From: Lachnospiraceae bacterium
Lineage (GTDB): Bacteria > Bacillota > Clostridia > Lachnospirales > Lachnospiraceae
DNA: 59,701 bases
Reading direction: 5' to 3'
Assembly: GCA_024687125.1 (NCBI GenBank)
Contig: JAILFA010000003.1
Location: 1-59,701, forward strand
Part shown: in pieces, positions 18,122 through 27,014 of the stretch
Numbering within the stretch: position 1 is the first letter of the stretch
Layout of the letters: every line of letters begins with the position of its first letter
Notes under the pieces: model-generated
Database searches by the model: none
Seen by the model: only the letters and a program-made list of their open reading frames with translations
What the model was told of the DNA's origin: nothing
Position numbers and translations under genes: made by a program

Positions 18122-18150
18122 TCATATCACAAGCCACAGGGCTTCGCAAG
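18122..18150 (-). promoter_or_regulatory. promoter of the NifU-like/GGGtGRT operon
   Basis: Reading the minus strand: -35 TTGCGA, 17-bp spacer, -10 TATGAT preceded by TGTGA. The -10 is about 55 bp upstream of the NifU-like ATG. Confidence 0.7.
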
Positions 18151-18165
18151 AAAATCACAAGAAAA

Positions 18166-18194
18166 CCGGCGGGAAAACTATATCCCCGCCGGTC
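18166..18194. terminator. terminator after the opp operon
   Basis: ACCGGCGGG (18166-18174) pairs with CCCGCCGGT (18186-18194). On the minus strand TTTTCTT follows, ending opp transcripts 34 bp past the oppA stop; on the plus strand CTTTTTTG follows. Confidence 0.85.
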
Positions 18195-18227
18195 TTTTTT
18201 GTTTCACTGATCTCGTTCGAACTGTGA

Positions 18228-20102
18228 TCAACGGCCGAACTGAGGATCGTTGTTGCCGGATTCCGTCATGAACATCTCCAGCATGTTGATCGGGTCGTTG
18301 AAGTCGGCAAGCCAGCCTTCACGGGCAAAGTCGAAATTACCGGCCTTGCGGTCGTCAAGGAAGACATTCCACTCTTCGGAAGCGATCGTCATCTGAATGC
18401 CGATATCGGCAAGATCCTGCTGGATCGCCTCGGCGATCTTGATGTGGCCCGTGCCGTCGTTGGTCAGGTAATTGAGCGCGATCGGGGTGGAGCTGGAAAG
18501 CATGCCGTTCTCATCGAACTCATAGCCAGCCATCATCAGAAGCTCAATAGCAGCCTCTCTGTTGTTCTCAGTGATCGCCGCCGGATAGTAGCCGTCGCCG
18601 CAAGGATAGGTGTAATCCGCATCATTGGTCTTGAAGACGCCGCCGTTACCGTCCATCATACCTGCAGGGATGTAGCTGGTAGCGGGCTGCTGGCCGGTCT
18701 GGCCGATGTTCTCGGCGATGTACTCGCGGTCGATCAGCAGGGAGATCGCCAGCCTCATGTAAGCAGCTTCCTGTGCTGTCTTTCCGGCGAACAGATCGCT
18801 GTTGACATTGAACGCGATATAATAGGTTCCCAGGTTGTCCACGATGTGGAATTCCGGATCGTTGAGCAGGGACTGGATCTCATCCGTAGGAACAGAATCG
18901 ATGAAGTCAACATCACCCGACTTGTAGGCAGAATAGATCGCCGTATCGTCGGCACTCAGCATGAAATCCATCTCATCGAGGGTAACATTCGCAGCATCAT
19001 AGTAGTTCGGGTTCTTGACATAGACCATGGACTCGTCATGCTTCCACTCCTTGAGAGTGAACGCACCGCTGGAAACAAAGCCGGCTTCCTGCGCCCACTT
19101 GCCGGGGTTATCCGCCGGGCACTTCTCAACAACTGCCTTCGGAACCGGATAGAAAGCCGGGAAAGCCATCAGGTCGAGGAAATATGCGCAGGGAGCGGTC
19201 AGGTGGCAGGTAACGGTCACATCATCGTCCGCTGTCGCATCGACAAGGCCGTCGGCATTGAGGGCAAATCCGTCGAACATGTACGCATAGTCCGCACCGG
19301 TCTCAGGGTTCGCGCAGCGCTGCCATGCATAGACAACATCCTCAGCGGTCAGCGGAGAGCCGTCGGACCACTTCAGATCCTTCTTCATGGTGAACGTGTA
19401 GGTCAGGCCGTCATCGGAAACCGTGTAGGAATCCGCGAGCTGCGGTACCAGGTTCATGTTCTTGTCATAGGTGTACAGACCCGCGAAAGAGTTGACCGCG
19501 AGGCAGGCGCCGTCGACAGAGCTGTTGAGCGCCGGATCAAGGTACGCAGGCTCGGAAGCAAGCTGCAGCTTGAGCACTCCGTCCGCCGTGCCGGTCGTGT
19601 ACATAAAGAACTTGAAACCGTACAGGTTGGAGTAAATGTTGTCCAGCGTGGAACGCTGCATGTAAACATCATTGTAATAGTAGATCGGGATGACACCGCC
19701 GGTGGACATAAGGATGTCCTCAGCCTGGTGCATCAGAGCCTCACGCTTGGCATAATCGGTCTCCGCCTTGATCTGTGCGATCAGAGAGTCGTACTCGGTC
19801 CAGTCGGGCGCGGAAGCCTTCTTGGAAGAATCCTTTAACTGACCTACAAGATCGACAAGGCCGACAAAATCAGGGCTGTTGATTGCACCCTGAACCTCCA
19901 TGTCCTCGTCAGCCACTTCCTCAGTGGTCTCCTCGGTGGTCTCTGCGGGCTCTGCTGTCTGTTCAGCGGGCTCATCTTTGGTCTCCTGCGTCTCTGTCTT
20001 GGTGTCCGCAGGCTTTGCAGCGTCGTTCATCGAATTTCCGCAGCCGGCGAGAGATCCGATCACGAGCGCCATGCAAAGGAATAACGCTGTTTTTCTCTTC
20101 AT
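18228..20102 (-). CDS. oppA: oligopeptide-binding lipoprotein, circularly permuted OppA
   Basis: Extracellular solute-binding lipoprotein of the oligopeptide ABC importer, 624 residues. Signal peptide with lipobox SLAGC, lipid Cys21, then a Thr/Glu-rich linker to about 70. What follows is out of the usual order: residues 99-171 (PDWTEYDSLIAQIKAETD, HQAEDILM, VIPIYYYNDVYM, GFKFFMY) are what normally closes an OppA, and only at about 176 does the usual start appear (LASEPAYLDPALNSSVDGA). The protein then ends abruptly at NNDPQFGR, exactly before the segment that was moved forward. This is a circular permutation. Start chosen at MKRKTAL after GGAGGAAGG. It is the last gene of oppB-C-D-F-A, about 100 bp after oppF. 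Confidence 0.93.
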   Translation of the reverse strand: MKRKTALFLCMALVIGSLAGCGNSMNDAAKPADTKTETQETKDEPAEQTAEPAETTEETTEEVADEDMEVQGAINSPDFVGLVDLVGQLKDSSKKASAPDWTEYDSLIAQIKAETDYAKREALMHQAEDILMSTGGVIPIYYYNDVYMQRSTLDNIYSNLYGFKFFMYTTGTADGVLKLQLASEPAYLDPALNSSVDGACLAVNSFAGLYTYDKNMNLVPQLADSYTVSDDGLTYTFTMKKDLKWSDGSPLTAEDVVYAWQRCANPETGADYAYMFDGFALNADGLVDATADDDVTVTCHLTAPCAYFLDLMAFPAFYPVPKAVVEKCPADNPGKWAQEAGFVSSGAFTLKEWKHDESMVYVKNPNYYDAANVTLDEMDFMLSADDTAIYSAYKSGDVDFIDSVPTDEIQSLLNDPEFHIVDNLGTYYIAFNVNSDLFAGKTAQEAAYMRLAISLLIDREYIAENIGQTGQQPATSYIPAGMMDGNGGVFKTNDADYTYPCGDGYYPAAITENNREAAIELLMMAGYEFDENGMLSSSTPIALNYLTNDGTGHIKIAEAIQQDLADIGIQMTIASEEWNVFLDDRKAGNFDFAREGWLADFNDPINMLEMFMTESGNNDPQFGR

Positions 20103-20201
20103 AATCCTTCCTCCTTTACTCATGTCTTTGTATAAATGACGGGGTGGCTGTTCCCGCCGAAATCACGGTCACGCCGGACGGCGCGCCGGTATTTCCGTTT
20201 T

Positions 20202-21206
20202 TCAGCGAAGTTGCACGCCTTCTTTCATGCGCGCGGCGTCTTCCATATGATGACAGGCGACAAAGTGACCGCTTTCCACTTCCTTGAGCTCCGGCATGCA
20301 CTCCGCGCAGTCATCCTGCCCGTACGGGCAGCGCGTACGGAACGGACATCCCGAGGGCGCGTTCAGGGGACTCGGGATATCGCCGGACAGCACGATCCTC
20401 CTGCGCTCCCGTGCGATCCTGGGATCCGGGATCGGCACGGACGAAAGCAGGGATTTGCTGTACGGATGCATGGGATGGTCATAGATCTCATCGGCGTCCG
20501 CCAGCTCCACCATCCGGCCGAGATACATCACGGCGATCCTGTGGGAGATATGGCGTACCACCAGCAGATCGTGGGCAATGAACAGATATGCCACGCCCAG
20601 CTTCTCCTGCAGCTCCTCAAACATATTGACGACCTGCGCCTGAATCGAGACATCCAGCGCGGAAACCGGCTCATCACAGACAATGAACTTCGGATTGACC
20701 GCCAGGGCCCTGGCGATACCGATCCTCTGCCGCTGTCCGCCGGAAAACTCATGTGCATAGCGGGTGGCATGCTCAGCGTTCAGTCCTACCGTCTCCATCA
20801 GGGACAGGATCTTTTCACGGCGCTCCGCCTTGTTCGAATACAGATGGTGCACATCCAGCGGCTCGCCGATGATATCCTCCACCGTCATACGCGGGTTCAG
20901 TGACGAATACGGATCCTGGAAGACCATCTGCATCTGCTTGCGCAGCGACGGCATGTTCTTTTCCGTGACCAGTTCTCCGTCAAAATAGAACTCGCCGCCG
21001 GTCGGTTTATACAGGCGGAGCAGTGTACGTCCGACCGTTGTTTTTCCGCAGCCGGATTCGCCGACCAGTCCCAGTGTCTCCCCGTGCCTGATTGTGAACG
21101 AAACCCCGTCAACCGCTTTCAGCGGCAGCACCTTGCCCCATCCGGTCCTGACCGGAAAGTACTGTTTCAGTTCGCGGACGTCTACCAGCATTTTTTCTTC
21201 GCTCAT
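20202..21206 (-). CDS. oppF: oligopeptide ABC transporter ATPase OppF
   Basis: ATP-binding subunit, 334 residues. Walker [10 protein letters not shown], signature SGGQRQR, Walker [13 protein letters not shown] and the switch His (FIAHDL) are all intact. The C-terminal extension holds four cysteines ([17 protein letters not shown]), typical of Opp/Dpp ATPases and thought to bind an Fe-S cluster. Its ATG overlaps the oppD stop by 4 bp, so OppD and OppF are made in step for the heterodimer. Confidence 0.95.
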   Translation of the reverse strand: MSEEKMLVDVRELKQYFPVRTGWGKVLPLKAVDGVSFTIRHGETLGLVGESGCGKTTVGRTLLRLYKPTGGEFYFDGELVTEKNMPSLRKQMQMVFQDPYSSLNPRMTVEDIIGEPLDVHHLYSNKAERREKILSLMETVGLNAEHATRYAHEFSGGQRQRIGIARALAVNPKFIVCDEPVSALDVSIQAQVVNMFEELQEKLGVAYLFIAHDLLVVRHISHRIAVMYLGRMVELADADEIYDHPMHPYSKSLLSSVPIPDPRIARERRRIVLSGDIPSPLNAPSGCPFRTRCPYGQDDCAECMPELKEVESGHFVACHHMEDAARMKEGVQLR

Positions 21207-22204
21207 GATGCCGCCTCCCCGGATCCTTCCATGCGCTTTTTCACATTAAGCCAGCAGGAAGCATAGTGTCCCGGACTGACCAGTTCCTCTTCAGGTACCT
21301 CCTCGAGACAGATCTTGAGGGCATTGTCACAGCGGCTGCAGAAGGCGCAGCCCTTCGGCATGTTCAGCAGATTGATCGGTGTCCCGGCGATCGGGATCAG
21401 CTTTTCTTTCTGTCCGTTCACACTGGGGATCGAGCGGAGCAGGCCCTTCGTATACTCATGTGCGGGACCATAGAAGATATCGTCAGCTGATCCGCGCTCG
21501 CAGACGCGTCCGCCGTACATCACGATGATCTCATCGCACATCTCGGCAATGACACCGAGATCATGCGTGACCATGATGATCGCCATCCCGATCTTTTTCT
21601 GCAGTTCCTGCATCAGCTCCAGGATCTGCGCCTGGATCGTCACATCCAGCGCCGTTGTCGGTTCATCGGCGATCAGGATATCCGGTTCGGAAGAGAGCGC
21701 CATGGCGATCATGATCCTCTGCCGCATACCGCCGGAAAGCTCATGCGGATACTGTTTCAGACGGCGCTTCGGCTCATTGACACCGACGAGCGTCAGCAGC
21801 TCCTCCGCCCGGTCGCGCGCTTCCTTCTTTGTGCGGTCCGTATGCAGCAGGATCGCTTCCATCAGCTGATTCCCGATCGTAAAGGTCGGGTTCAGCGAGG
21901 TCATCGGATCCTGGAAGATAATGCTGCACTTCTTGCCGCGGAACTGGCGCATCTGCTGCGGGGTATACTTGAGGATATCCTCGCCCCGGAACAGGATCTC
22001 GCCCCCCGTCACCCGGCCGTTGCCCGTCAGGATCTGAAGGATGGAGTACGCCGTTACGCTCTTGCCCGAGCCCGATTCTCCGACGATACCCAGGCTCTTG
22101 CCCTCTTCGAGGTTGAACGAAACACCGTTGACCGCCCGTACCTCGCCGGCGTCGGTCCTGAACGATGTATGAAGATTTCTGACATCCAGTATTTTTTCAC
22201 TCAT
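21203..22204 (-). CDS. oppD: oligopeptide ABC transporter ATPase OppD
   Basis: ATP-binding subunit, 333 residues, partner of OppF. Walker [11 protein letters not shown], signature LSGGMRQR, Walker [13 protein letters not shown], switch His in MVTHDLG. The C-terminal Cys-rich region ([14 protein letters not shown]) is present. It lies 21 bp after oppC on the minus strand and overlaps oppF by 4 bp. Confidence 0.95.
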   Translation of the reverse strand: MSEKILDVRNLHTSFRTDAGEVRAVNGVSFNLEEGKSLGIVGESGSGKSVTAYSILQILTGNGRVTGGEILFRGEDILKYTPQQMRQFRGKKCSIIFQDPMTSLNPTFTIGNQLMEAILLHTDRTKKEARDRAEELLTLVGVNEPKRRLKQYPHELSGGMRQRIMIAMALSSEPDILIADEPTTALDVTIQAQILELMQELQKKIGMAIIMVTHDLGVIAEMCDEIIVMYGGRVCERGSADDIFYGPAHEYTKGLLRSIPSVNGQKEKLIPIAGTPINLLNMPKGCAFCSRCDNALKICLEEVPEEELVSPGHYASCWLNVKKRMEGSGEAAS

Positions 22205-22225
22205 GGCGGTCTTCCTGTAAAATGT

Positions 22226-23290
22226 TTATTTGCGCAGCTTCGGATCGAGCGCATCGCGCAGGCCGTCACCCAGAAGGTTCAGTGCAAGGACGATCAGGCA
22301 GATCGTCAGCGCCGGGAACATCAGCTTGTACGGATAGCTCTGCATGCCCTGTCTGGCGTTATTGGCGAGAGACCCCAGCGACGGCATCGGCGCCGCGACA
22401 CCCAGACCAATGAAGCTCAGGAAGCTCTCCGTAAAGATCGCGGAAGGGATCTGCAGGGCCGTCGTGATGATGATGACGCTCAGGCAGTTCGGCAGGATGT
22501 GCCTGCGGACGATCCGAGACGACTTGGTACCGATGGACTTCGCCGCGAGTACATATTCATTTTCCTTGACGGACAGGATCTGGCCGCGGACAAGTCTGGC
22601 CATACCGACCCAGTACAGCATGCCGAACACGATGAAGATGGACACCATATTGGTACCCAGTTTAGCGATGATACCGGTACTCCCGTCAAGAAGCTCCTTG
22701 AGCACAACCGACAGCAGGATGATCACCAGCATGTCCGGCAGGGAATAGATCACATCGACGATACGCATCATGATCAGATCCACCCGGCCGCCGCAGTATC
22801 CCGAGATGCTGCCGTAGAGCACGCCGATCACGAGCACGATCAGGCTGGCAAAGAATCCGACCGCGAGAGATACCCTGGTCCCGTAGACAACGCGGATAAA
22901 GTAATCGCGGGAGAGCTCGTCCGTGCCGAAGATGTGCGGAAAGAGCTTGACGCCGTGCTCGGCCATATATTTCTGCTCATTCACCGAATAAGTGAACGGC
23001 GCCAGGTTCATGGCCGTCTTGTCCTTGGTCCCGTTGAACTTGAGCATCTCGGAATAACCGTAGGGCACGATCATCGGGGCAAAGATGATGACGAGCAGGA
23101 TCAGCACAAGCACGATGATACTGAACACCGCCAGCGGATTCCGGAACAGTTTCTTCATACTGTCGCGGAAAAAGGTGGTGGACTTGCTCATCACGTCCTG
23201 CTGCTTCTTCTCTTCCTCCGTCGCAGGCTCGAATTTCTTCAGATCGATCTGCAGGCTCAGAGGATTCTTCTTGGGCATGTCTTCACTCAT
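22226..23290 (-). CDS. oppC: oligopeptide ABC transporter permease OppC
   Basis: Inner-membrane permease, 354 residues, six predicted membrane helices. An N-terminal cytosolic extension of about 55 residues precedes the first helix (LAVFSIIVLVLILLVII), as usual for OppC. The EAA-type coupling loop is at EYVLAAKSIGTKSSRIVRRHILPN. It follows oppB by 15 bp. Works with OppB as the translocation channel. Confidence 0.94.
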   Translation of the reverse strand: MSEDMPKKNPLSLQIDLKKFEPATEEEKKQQDVMSKSTTFFRDSMKKLFRNPLAVFSIIVLVLILLVIIFAPMIVPYGYSEMLKFNGTKDKTAMNLAPFTYSVNEQKYMAEHGVKLFPHIFGTDELSRDYFIRVVYGTRVSLAVGFFASLIVLVIGVLYGSISGYCGGRVDLIMMRIVDVIYSLPDMLVIILLSVVLKELLDGSTGIIAKLGTNMVSIFIVFGMLYWVGMARLVRGQILSVKENEYVLAAKSIGTKSSRIVRRHILPNCLSVIIITTALQIPSAIFTESFLSFIGLGVAAPMPSLGSLANNARQGMQSYPYKLMFPALTICLIVLALNLLGDGLRDALDPKLRK

Positions 23291-23305
23291 CGGATATAAC
23301 CTTCC

Positions 23306-24217
23306 TTAATCAAACGTGATCCGGGGATCGACGATTTTATATACGATATCACTGATCAGATTCATCGTGACCATCAGGACCGCGAGAAAGATCGTGGTTC
23401 CCATGATCATCGGATAGTCCCGGTTGGTGATCCCGGTCACGAACTTGGATCCGAGGCCGCCGATGGTAAAGATGCTCTCCACGACCATACTGCCCGTCAG
23501 AATATAGGCGAGCATCGGGCCGACATAGGTGATCACCGGGATCAGCGCGTTGCGGAGCGCATGCTTGAAGATGACCTTGGGCCTGGCCACGCCCTTGGCC
23601 CGCGCCGTACGGATATAATCCTGATTCAGGACATCCAGCATACTGGTCTTGGTCAGCCTCGTGATGTAAGCGGTCGGATACAGCGCCAGCGCAATGACCG
23701 GCAGGATGATGTTCTGGTTTTCGGTATCCCAGACACTGATCCAGTCGAGACGGATACAGAAGAAATACAGCAGGAGCGTCGCAAGCACGAAGCTGGGAAC
23801 AGCTGTAGACAATGTAGAAAAGAAAACGATCAGGCGGTCAATAACAGTGTTTCTCCGAAGAGCCGCGATCGACCCCATGATAACGCCGACGATGGTCGCG
23901 AGGAGAGCTGCGAGACCGCCGATCTTTGCGGATACCTTAAAGGACTCCGTGATCGTCTGCCGGATATCACGCCCCGTCTTCGTAGAGATCCCCATGTCAC
24001 CCTGGAACAGGCCGCCCATATAGAGGATATACTGTTCGGGAAGGGGCTTGTCGAGATTATACCTTTTCTCCAGCGCAGCCCTGACCTGCGGACTGGATGC
24101 CTTTTCCGAGTTGAACGGTCCGCCCGGAATGGCGTTCATCGTGAAAAACGTGATCAGTGTAATGATAAAAACCGTGACGATCGCGAGCAGTACCCGCTTA
24201 CAAACATATCTTGCCAT
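23306..24217 (-). CDS. oppB: oligopeptide ABC transporter permease OppB
   Basis: Permease subunit, 303 residues, six membrane helices, first gene of the operon. N-terminal helix VLLAIVTVFIITLITFF, then GGPFNSEK and the coupling loop DYIRTARAKGVARPKVIFKH, which contacts the ATPases. It sits directly behind the near-perfect promoter at 24268-24296. Family role: imports short peptides as a source of amino acids and signals. Confidence 0.94.
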   Translation of the reverse strand: MARYVCKRVLLAIVTVFIITLITFFTMNAIPGGPFNSEKASSPQVRAALEKRYNLDKPLPEQYILYMGGLFQGDMGISTKTGRDIRQTITESFKVSAKIGGLAALLATIVGVIMGSIAALRRNTVIDRLIVFFSTLSTAVPSFVLATLLLYFFCIRLDWISVWDTENQNIILPVIALALYPTAYITRLTKTSMLDVLNQDYIRTARAKGVARPKVIFKHALRNALIPVITYVGPMLAYILTGSMVVESIFTIGGLGSKFVTGITNRDYPMIMGTTIFLAVLMVTMNLISDIVYKIVDPRITFD

Positions 24218-24267
24218 TTAATTTTCCGCCCTCGTATCTGCGTAAATGAGTGCAATAACAGCGAATT

Positions 24268-24296
24268 ATTATAATCTCAAACGCCTGTCATGTCAA
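24268..24296 (-). promoter_or_regulatory. consensus promoter of the opp operon
   Basis: On the minus strand -35 TTGACA (24291-24296), spacer of exactly 17 bp, -10 TATAAT (24268-24273): both hexamers match the vegetative sigma consensus at every position. A strongly expressed transporter is expected. Leader of roughly 40-45 nt to the oppB ATG. Confidence 0.88.
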
Positions 24297-24322
24297 TATA
24301 GAACCATCATTCCGGGCAACAT

Positions 24323-24348
24323 AAAGGGGCCGCAACTGCGGCCCCTTT
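24323..24348. terminator. hairpin terminator after the HDOD gene
   Basis: AAAGGGGCCGC (24323-24333) and GCGGCCCCTTT (24338-24348) with a 4-nt loop, 42 bp beyond the stop of the minus-strand HDOD gene; a short T-rich tail follows. It also shields the opp promoter. Confidence 0.8.
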
Positions 24349-24389
24349 GCCTTTGAAAATCATTGTTTAATCGGTTATCTGTCAGGAAC

Positions 24390-25613
24390 TTATACGCTAA
24401 GCAGGTCCCTGTACCAGCGGAGCGCCTCGATATATGCCTGATAGACCGGCTCGATATCGATATTTCCAAGAACCATCAGTCTGGAAACCTCGCGCCAGGA
24501 AGCATCCTCGTATTCCTTGACGAAGTTCAGGACCGGAGCAAGCTCACCGGTGCCGCGTGCAAGCGCATCCTCAATGTTCTTGGAGACCTGCACCGTCTTA
24601 AGTGCCTCGTCCATCGGCTTATCAAGCATGATATCCAGAATGGAGAACAGGCCCATGAGGAAGAGCTCGGCGGAAAGGCCGGCCATCTCATAGACAGGTG
24701 CGAGGTTTTCGCAGAACTTCGCACGGATAAGGGAAAGCCTGGTGATCTCACTGGGCTTGTCCGCACAGAGTTCTCTGGTGACCGCCGTGTTGATCCAGCG
24801 CTTTAGTTCCTTTTGTCCGAGCATGGCCGCCGCGTGACGGACCGAGGTGATCTCGGAATTCCGTGTCATGTGGTTGACCATCTCCAGGAGCGAAAGGACC
24901 AGCGCCGTGTCATGCCCGATGACATCAGCCGCGTCCGTCAGATCAAAGTCCGGTCCGTTGACAACATTGAGCAGCTCAATATAGGTTGCCTTGAGAGGGG
25001 CAACCTCCTTATCGGATTCAACCACCGGCATACGGAAGAACTCACCCTCATACAGGTGATAACCGCCGTCCGAGGTCAGCTTGTCGTAGTCCTCTTGAGA
25101 GTCCACGTTGACCGCGCAGAGTTTGATCTTGGGGAAAAGCTTGCCGAAATAGATCCTGGCCTGTGCGATATTGATCTTGCGGTGATCGAGCAGAATATAA
25201 TCAACAAGGCGGAGGATCTCGCGATAGTCCTCAAACTGGCGGATCTCAAGCTTTCTGATCGCGAGCTTGTAGCCCTCGATCTTGAGATCATTGAGACGTC
25301 CCACATAACTGTCATCCGGTGTGATGGAGGGATCCATCAGAAGCACGATCTTTTCGTGCGGAGCTTCACACAGGGAAGAGATATCGGTAAAAATATTGAT
25401 GTTATTGACCTCGACAAAGATCTCCTGATCTGCCGCAAGCGTTCCGGCTCCGACACTGTCCACGATCTCCAGACCCGGGATCTGTGCCGCACCGTCCAGA
25501 CGCCCGATCCCGTCCGCCGAAGGGCTCAGGAAGGGGTTCTCCCGCTGCGTAAAGATGGAATACGCACATACTTTCATGTCACCGTCAAACAAAGGGATCA
25601 ATGTTGCGAGCAT
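24390..25613 (-). CDS. HDOD-domain signalling protein (YuxH-like, degenerate EAL)
   Basis: Cytosolic protein of 407 residues. The N-terminal half (about 1-200) follows the pattern of an EAL phosphodiesterase fold but lacks an intact EAL motif and metal ligands, so it is probably inactive. The C-terminal half (about 205-395) is an HDOD domain (VNGPDFDLTDAADVIGHDTALVLSLL, then ITSVRHAAAMLGQKEL KRW). This pairing matches YuxH-type proteins linked to c-di-GMP or chemotaxis signalling. Start chosen at MLATLIPLF after AAGGAGAG. A separate promoter lies in the end of the upstream tldE gene. The nearby HD-GYP-GGDEF enzyme gives a plausible signalling context. Confidence 0.85.
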   Translation of the reverse strand: MLATLIPLFDGDMKVCAYSIFTQRENPFLSPSADGIGRLDGAAQIPGLEIVDSVGAGTLAADQEIFVEVNNINIFTDISSLCEAPHEKIVLLMDPSITPDDSYVGRLNDLKIEGYKLAIRKLEIRQFEDYREILRLVDYILLDHRKINIAQARIYFGKLFPKIKLCAVNVDSQEDYDKLTSDGGYHLYEGEFFRMPVVESDKEVAPLKATYIELLNVVNGPDFDLTDAADVIGHDTALVLSLLEMVNHMTRNSEITSVRHAAAMLGQKELKRWINTAVTRELCADKPSEITRLSLIRAKFCENLAPVYEMAGLSAELFLMGLFSILDIMLDKPMDEALKTVQVSKNIEDALARGTGELAPVLNFVKEYEDASWREVSRLMVLGNIDIEPVYQAYIEALRWYRDLLSV

Positions 25614-25672
25614 AGGCCGTCTCTCCTTTTTGCGGTCGCCCGATGCGCCGGGCGAATTCATTATTGCTCTAT

Positions 25673-25701
25673 ATCATATCATAAAATATTGTTTCGGTCA
25701 A
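25673..25701 (-). promoter_or_regulatory. promoter of the HDOD gene
   Basis: Minus strand: -35 TTGACC, 17-bp spacer, -10 TATGAT. It lies in the gap between tldE (stop 25706) and the HDOD ATG, about 60 bp upstream of it. Confidence 0.72.
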
Positions 25702-25705
25702 AATT

Positions 25706-26998
25706 TTATTCTTTATGATCGATACCTGTGATACGGACATTTTCCAGACGGGTCAGCCCGGGGATGAGATAATTGTCATACTGGCGCTGCTCCGCCGAAA
25801 ACCGCATGCCGCCGGCCATCTCCCTGAGTGATCCGGAAACGGAGCCGCCGGTCACCGATACTGTTTCTCCGCCGTCGTGCCAGTATCCCAGCCGGATCTC
25901 ACCCGCGAAATCCCCGGTCACATTATCCACGCTGAAGTCCGAGAATTCCACCACCTCAAGATACGAGCCGCCGCGGAGGCTTTCTTCGGTCCCCGTACCG
26001 CCGCTCACTTCGAAATTCCTGGCTGTATATCCGTTCTCCACCCCGAGATAGGAACGGAACTGACGGCTGCCCCAGTAACTCACGGGAGTACCTTTATCGA
26101 TGATCACAAAATCATGCACAGGGGCTCCCTCATCATCGAACAGCCGATTCTGGGAGGATCCGGGCAGAAAAGCGCGGGCCGTGAGCGTCACGGGATCTCC
26201 GGTGAGTTCCTCCGCATATACCCTGCCGATCTCCCAGTCAGACAGCTTCATGTATTTATTGGCCGCCTTCATCCTGCTGCCGAACCACTCATAGATCCTG
26301 ACGGCATCCTGTGTAGAAAAAAGCACGGACGCTGTCCCCAGAGCCGGCGTCGGCTGAGCCTTCAGGCGGTCTCTTCCAAACCGCATCAGCTCCGTGATAT
26401 CACGGCGCAGCGCATCCCGGTCACAGGTGCCCGCATGGTACAGGCGGTACAGCTCGATCTCATGCTCCGTATCCCTCGCATTGACCACAACCTCGATCAT
26501 GGAGGCCGGATAGGTCTGTGTGACATCGATCCCCTCGGAGTTGACAAACCGGGTGACACACCGGTCAGCAAAGATCTCATAGGAGTTCAGATCCTCCTGA
26601 TCCGTCTCCGGCATCTCCGCCATCGCCTTTATAAAATCTCGGGAGATTGCAGCAGGATCGATCTCGGATCGTGTCTCTTCCTGCAGCGGTGCGGGAGGAT
26701 TCAGCCTGTAGAAAGGATTCACGGCATATTCGGCATCCCGGCAGAGTCCGTCGATCATCCGGCGGGCCTCCTCCTCCGTGGCTGTAGGCGCGATCTCTGC
26801 CGATGCATTCCCGAGCATGGTGCCGTTTTCAAGCGCACGGTACACCTTGACCTCGATGTGTTCAACATCACGCACCCGGTTCTGATCGAGCTGATGCCGA
26901 ATAAAGTAGAACTCCCATCCTGCCGTCCTGGTATCCCGGATCTCCCAGGCATCTGCCCCGGATTCCTGCAGGATCTGTTTTAACTGATCCGTCGTCAT
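25706..26998 (-). CDS. TldE/PmbA-like metallopeptidase subunit
   Basis: 430-residue partner of TldD. In the E. coli pair, TldE lacks the zinc site and shapes the substrate channel, while TldD cleaves. Consistent with that, no HExxxH motif is present here. Family features: N-terminal domain with MIDGLCRDAEYAVNPFYRL and a C-terminal half with GSYLEVVEFSDFSVDNVTGDFAGEIRLGYW. It lies 16 bp after tldD on the minus strand. TldD/E complexes mature ribosomally made peptides and process unfolded peptides; no precursor peptide is recognised nearby. Confidence 0.85.
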   Translation of the reverse strand: MTTDQLKQILQESGADAWEIRDTRTAGWEFYFIRHQLDQNRVRDVEHIEVKVYRALENGTMLGNASAEIAPTATEEEARRMIDGLCRDAEYAVNPFYRLNPPAPLQEETRSEIDPAAISRDFIKAMAEMPETDQEDLNSYEIFADRCVTRFVNSEGIDVTQTYPASMIEVVVNARDTEHEIELYRLYHAGTCDRDALRRDITELMRFGRDRLKAQPTPALGTASVLFSTQDAVRIYEWFGSRMKAANKYMKLSDWEIGRVYAEELTGDPVTLTARAFLPGSSQNRLFDDEGAPVHDFVIIDKGTPVSYWGSRQFRSYLGVENGYTARNFEVSGGTGTEESLRGGSYLEVVEFSDFSVDNVTGDFAGEIRLGYWHDGGETVSVTGGSVSGSLREMAGGMRFSAEQRQYDNYLIPGLTRLENVRITGIDHKE

Positions 26999-27014
26999 CG
27001 TTCTTACCGTCCGT

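Noticed and set aside
18444..19838. 464-residue open frame antisense to oppA
   Set aside because: No ribosome site, composition follows the reverse of oppA codons; oppA is clear.
20103..20201. Terminator or attenuator between oppF and oppA
   Set aside because: Only a weak GC-rich inverted repeat without a T-run; probably not functional.
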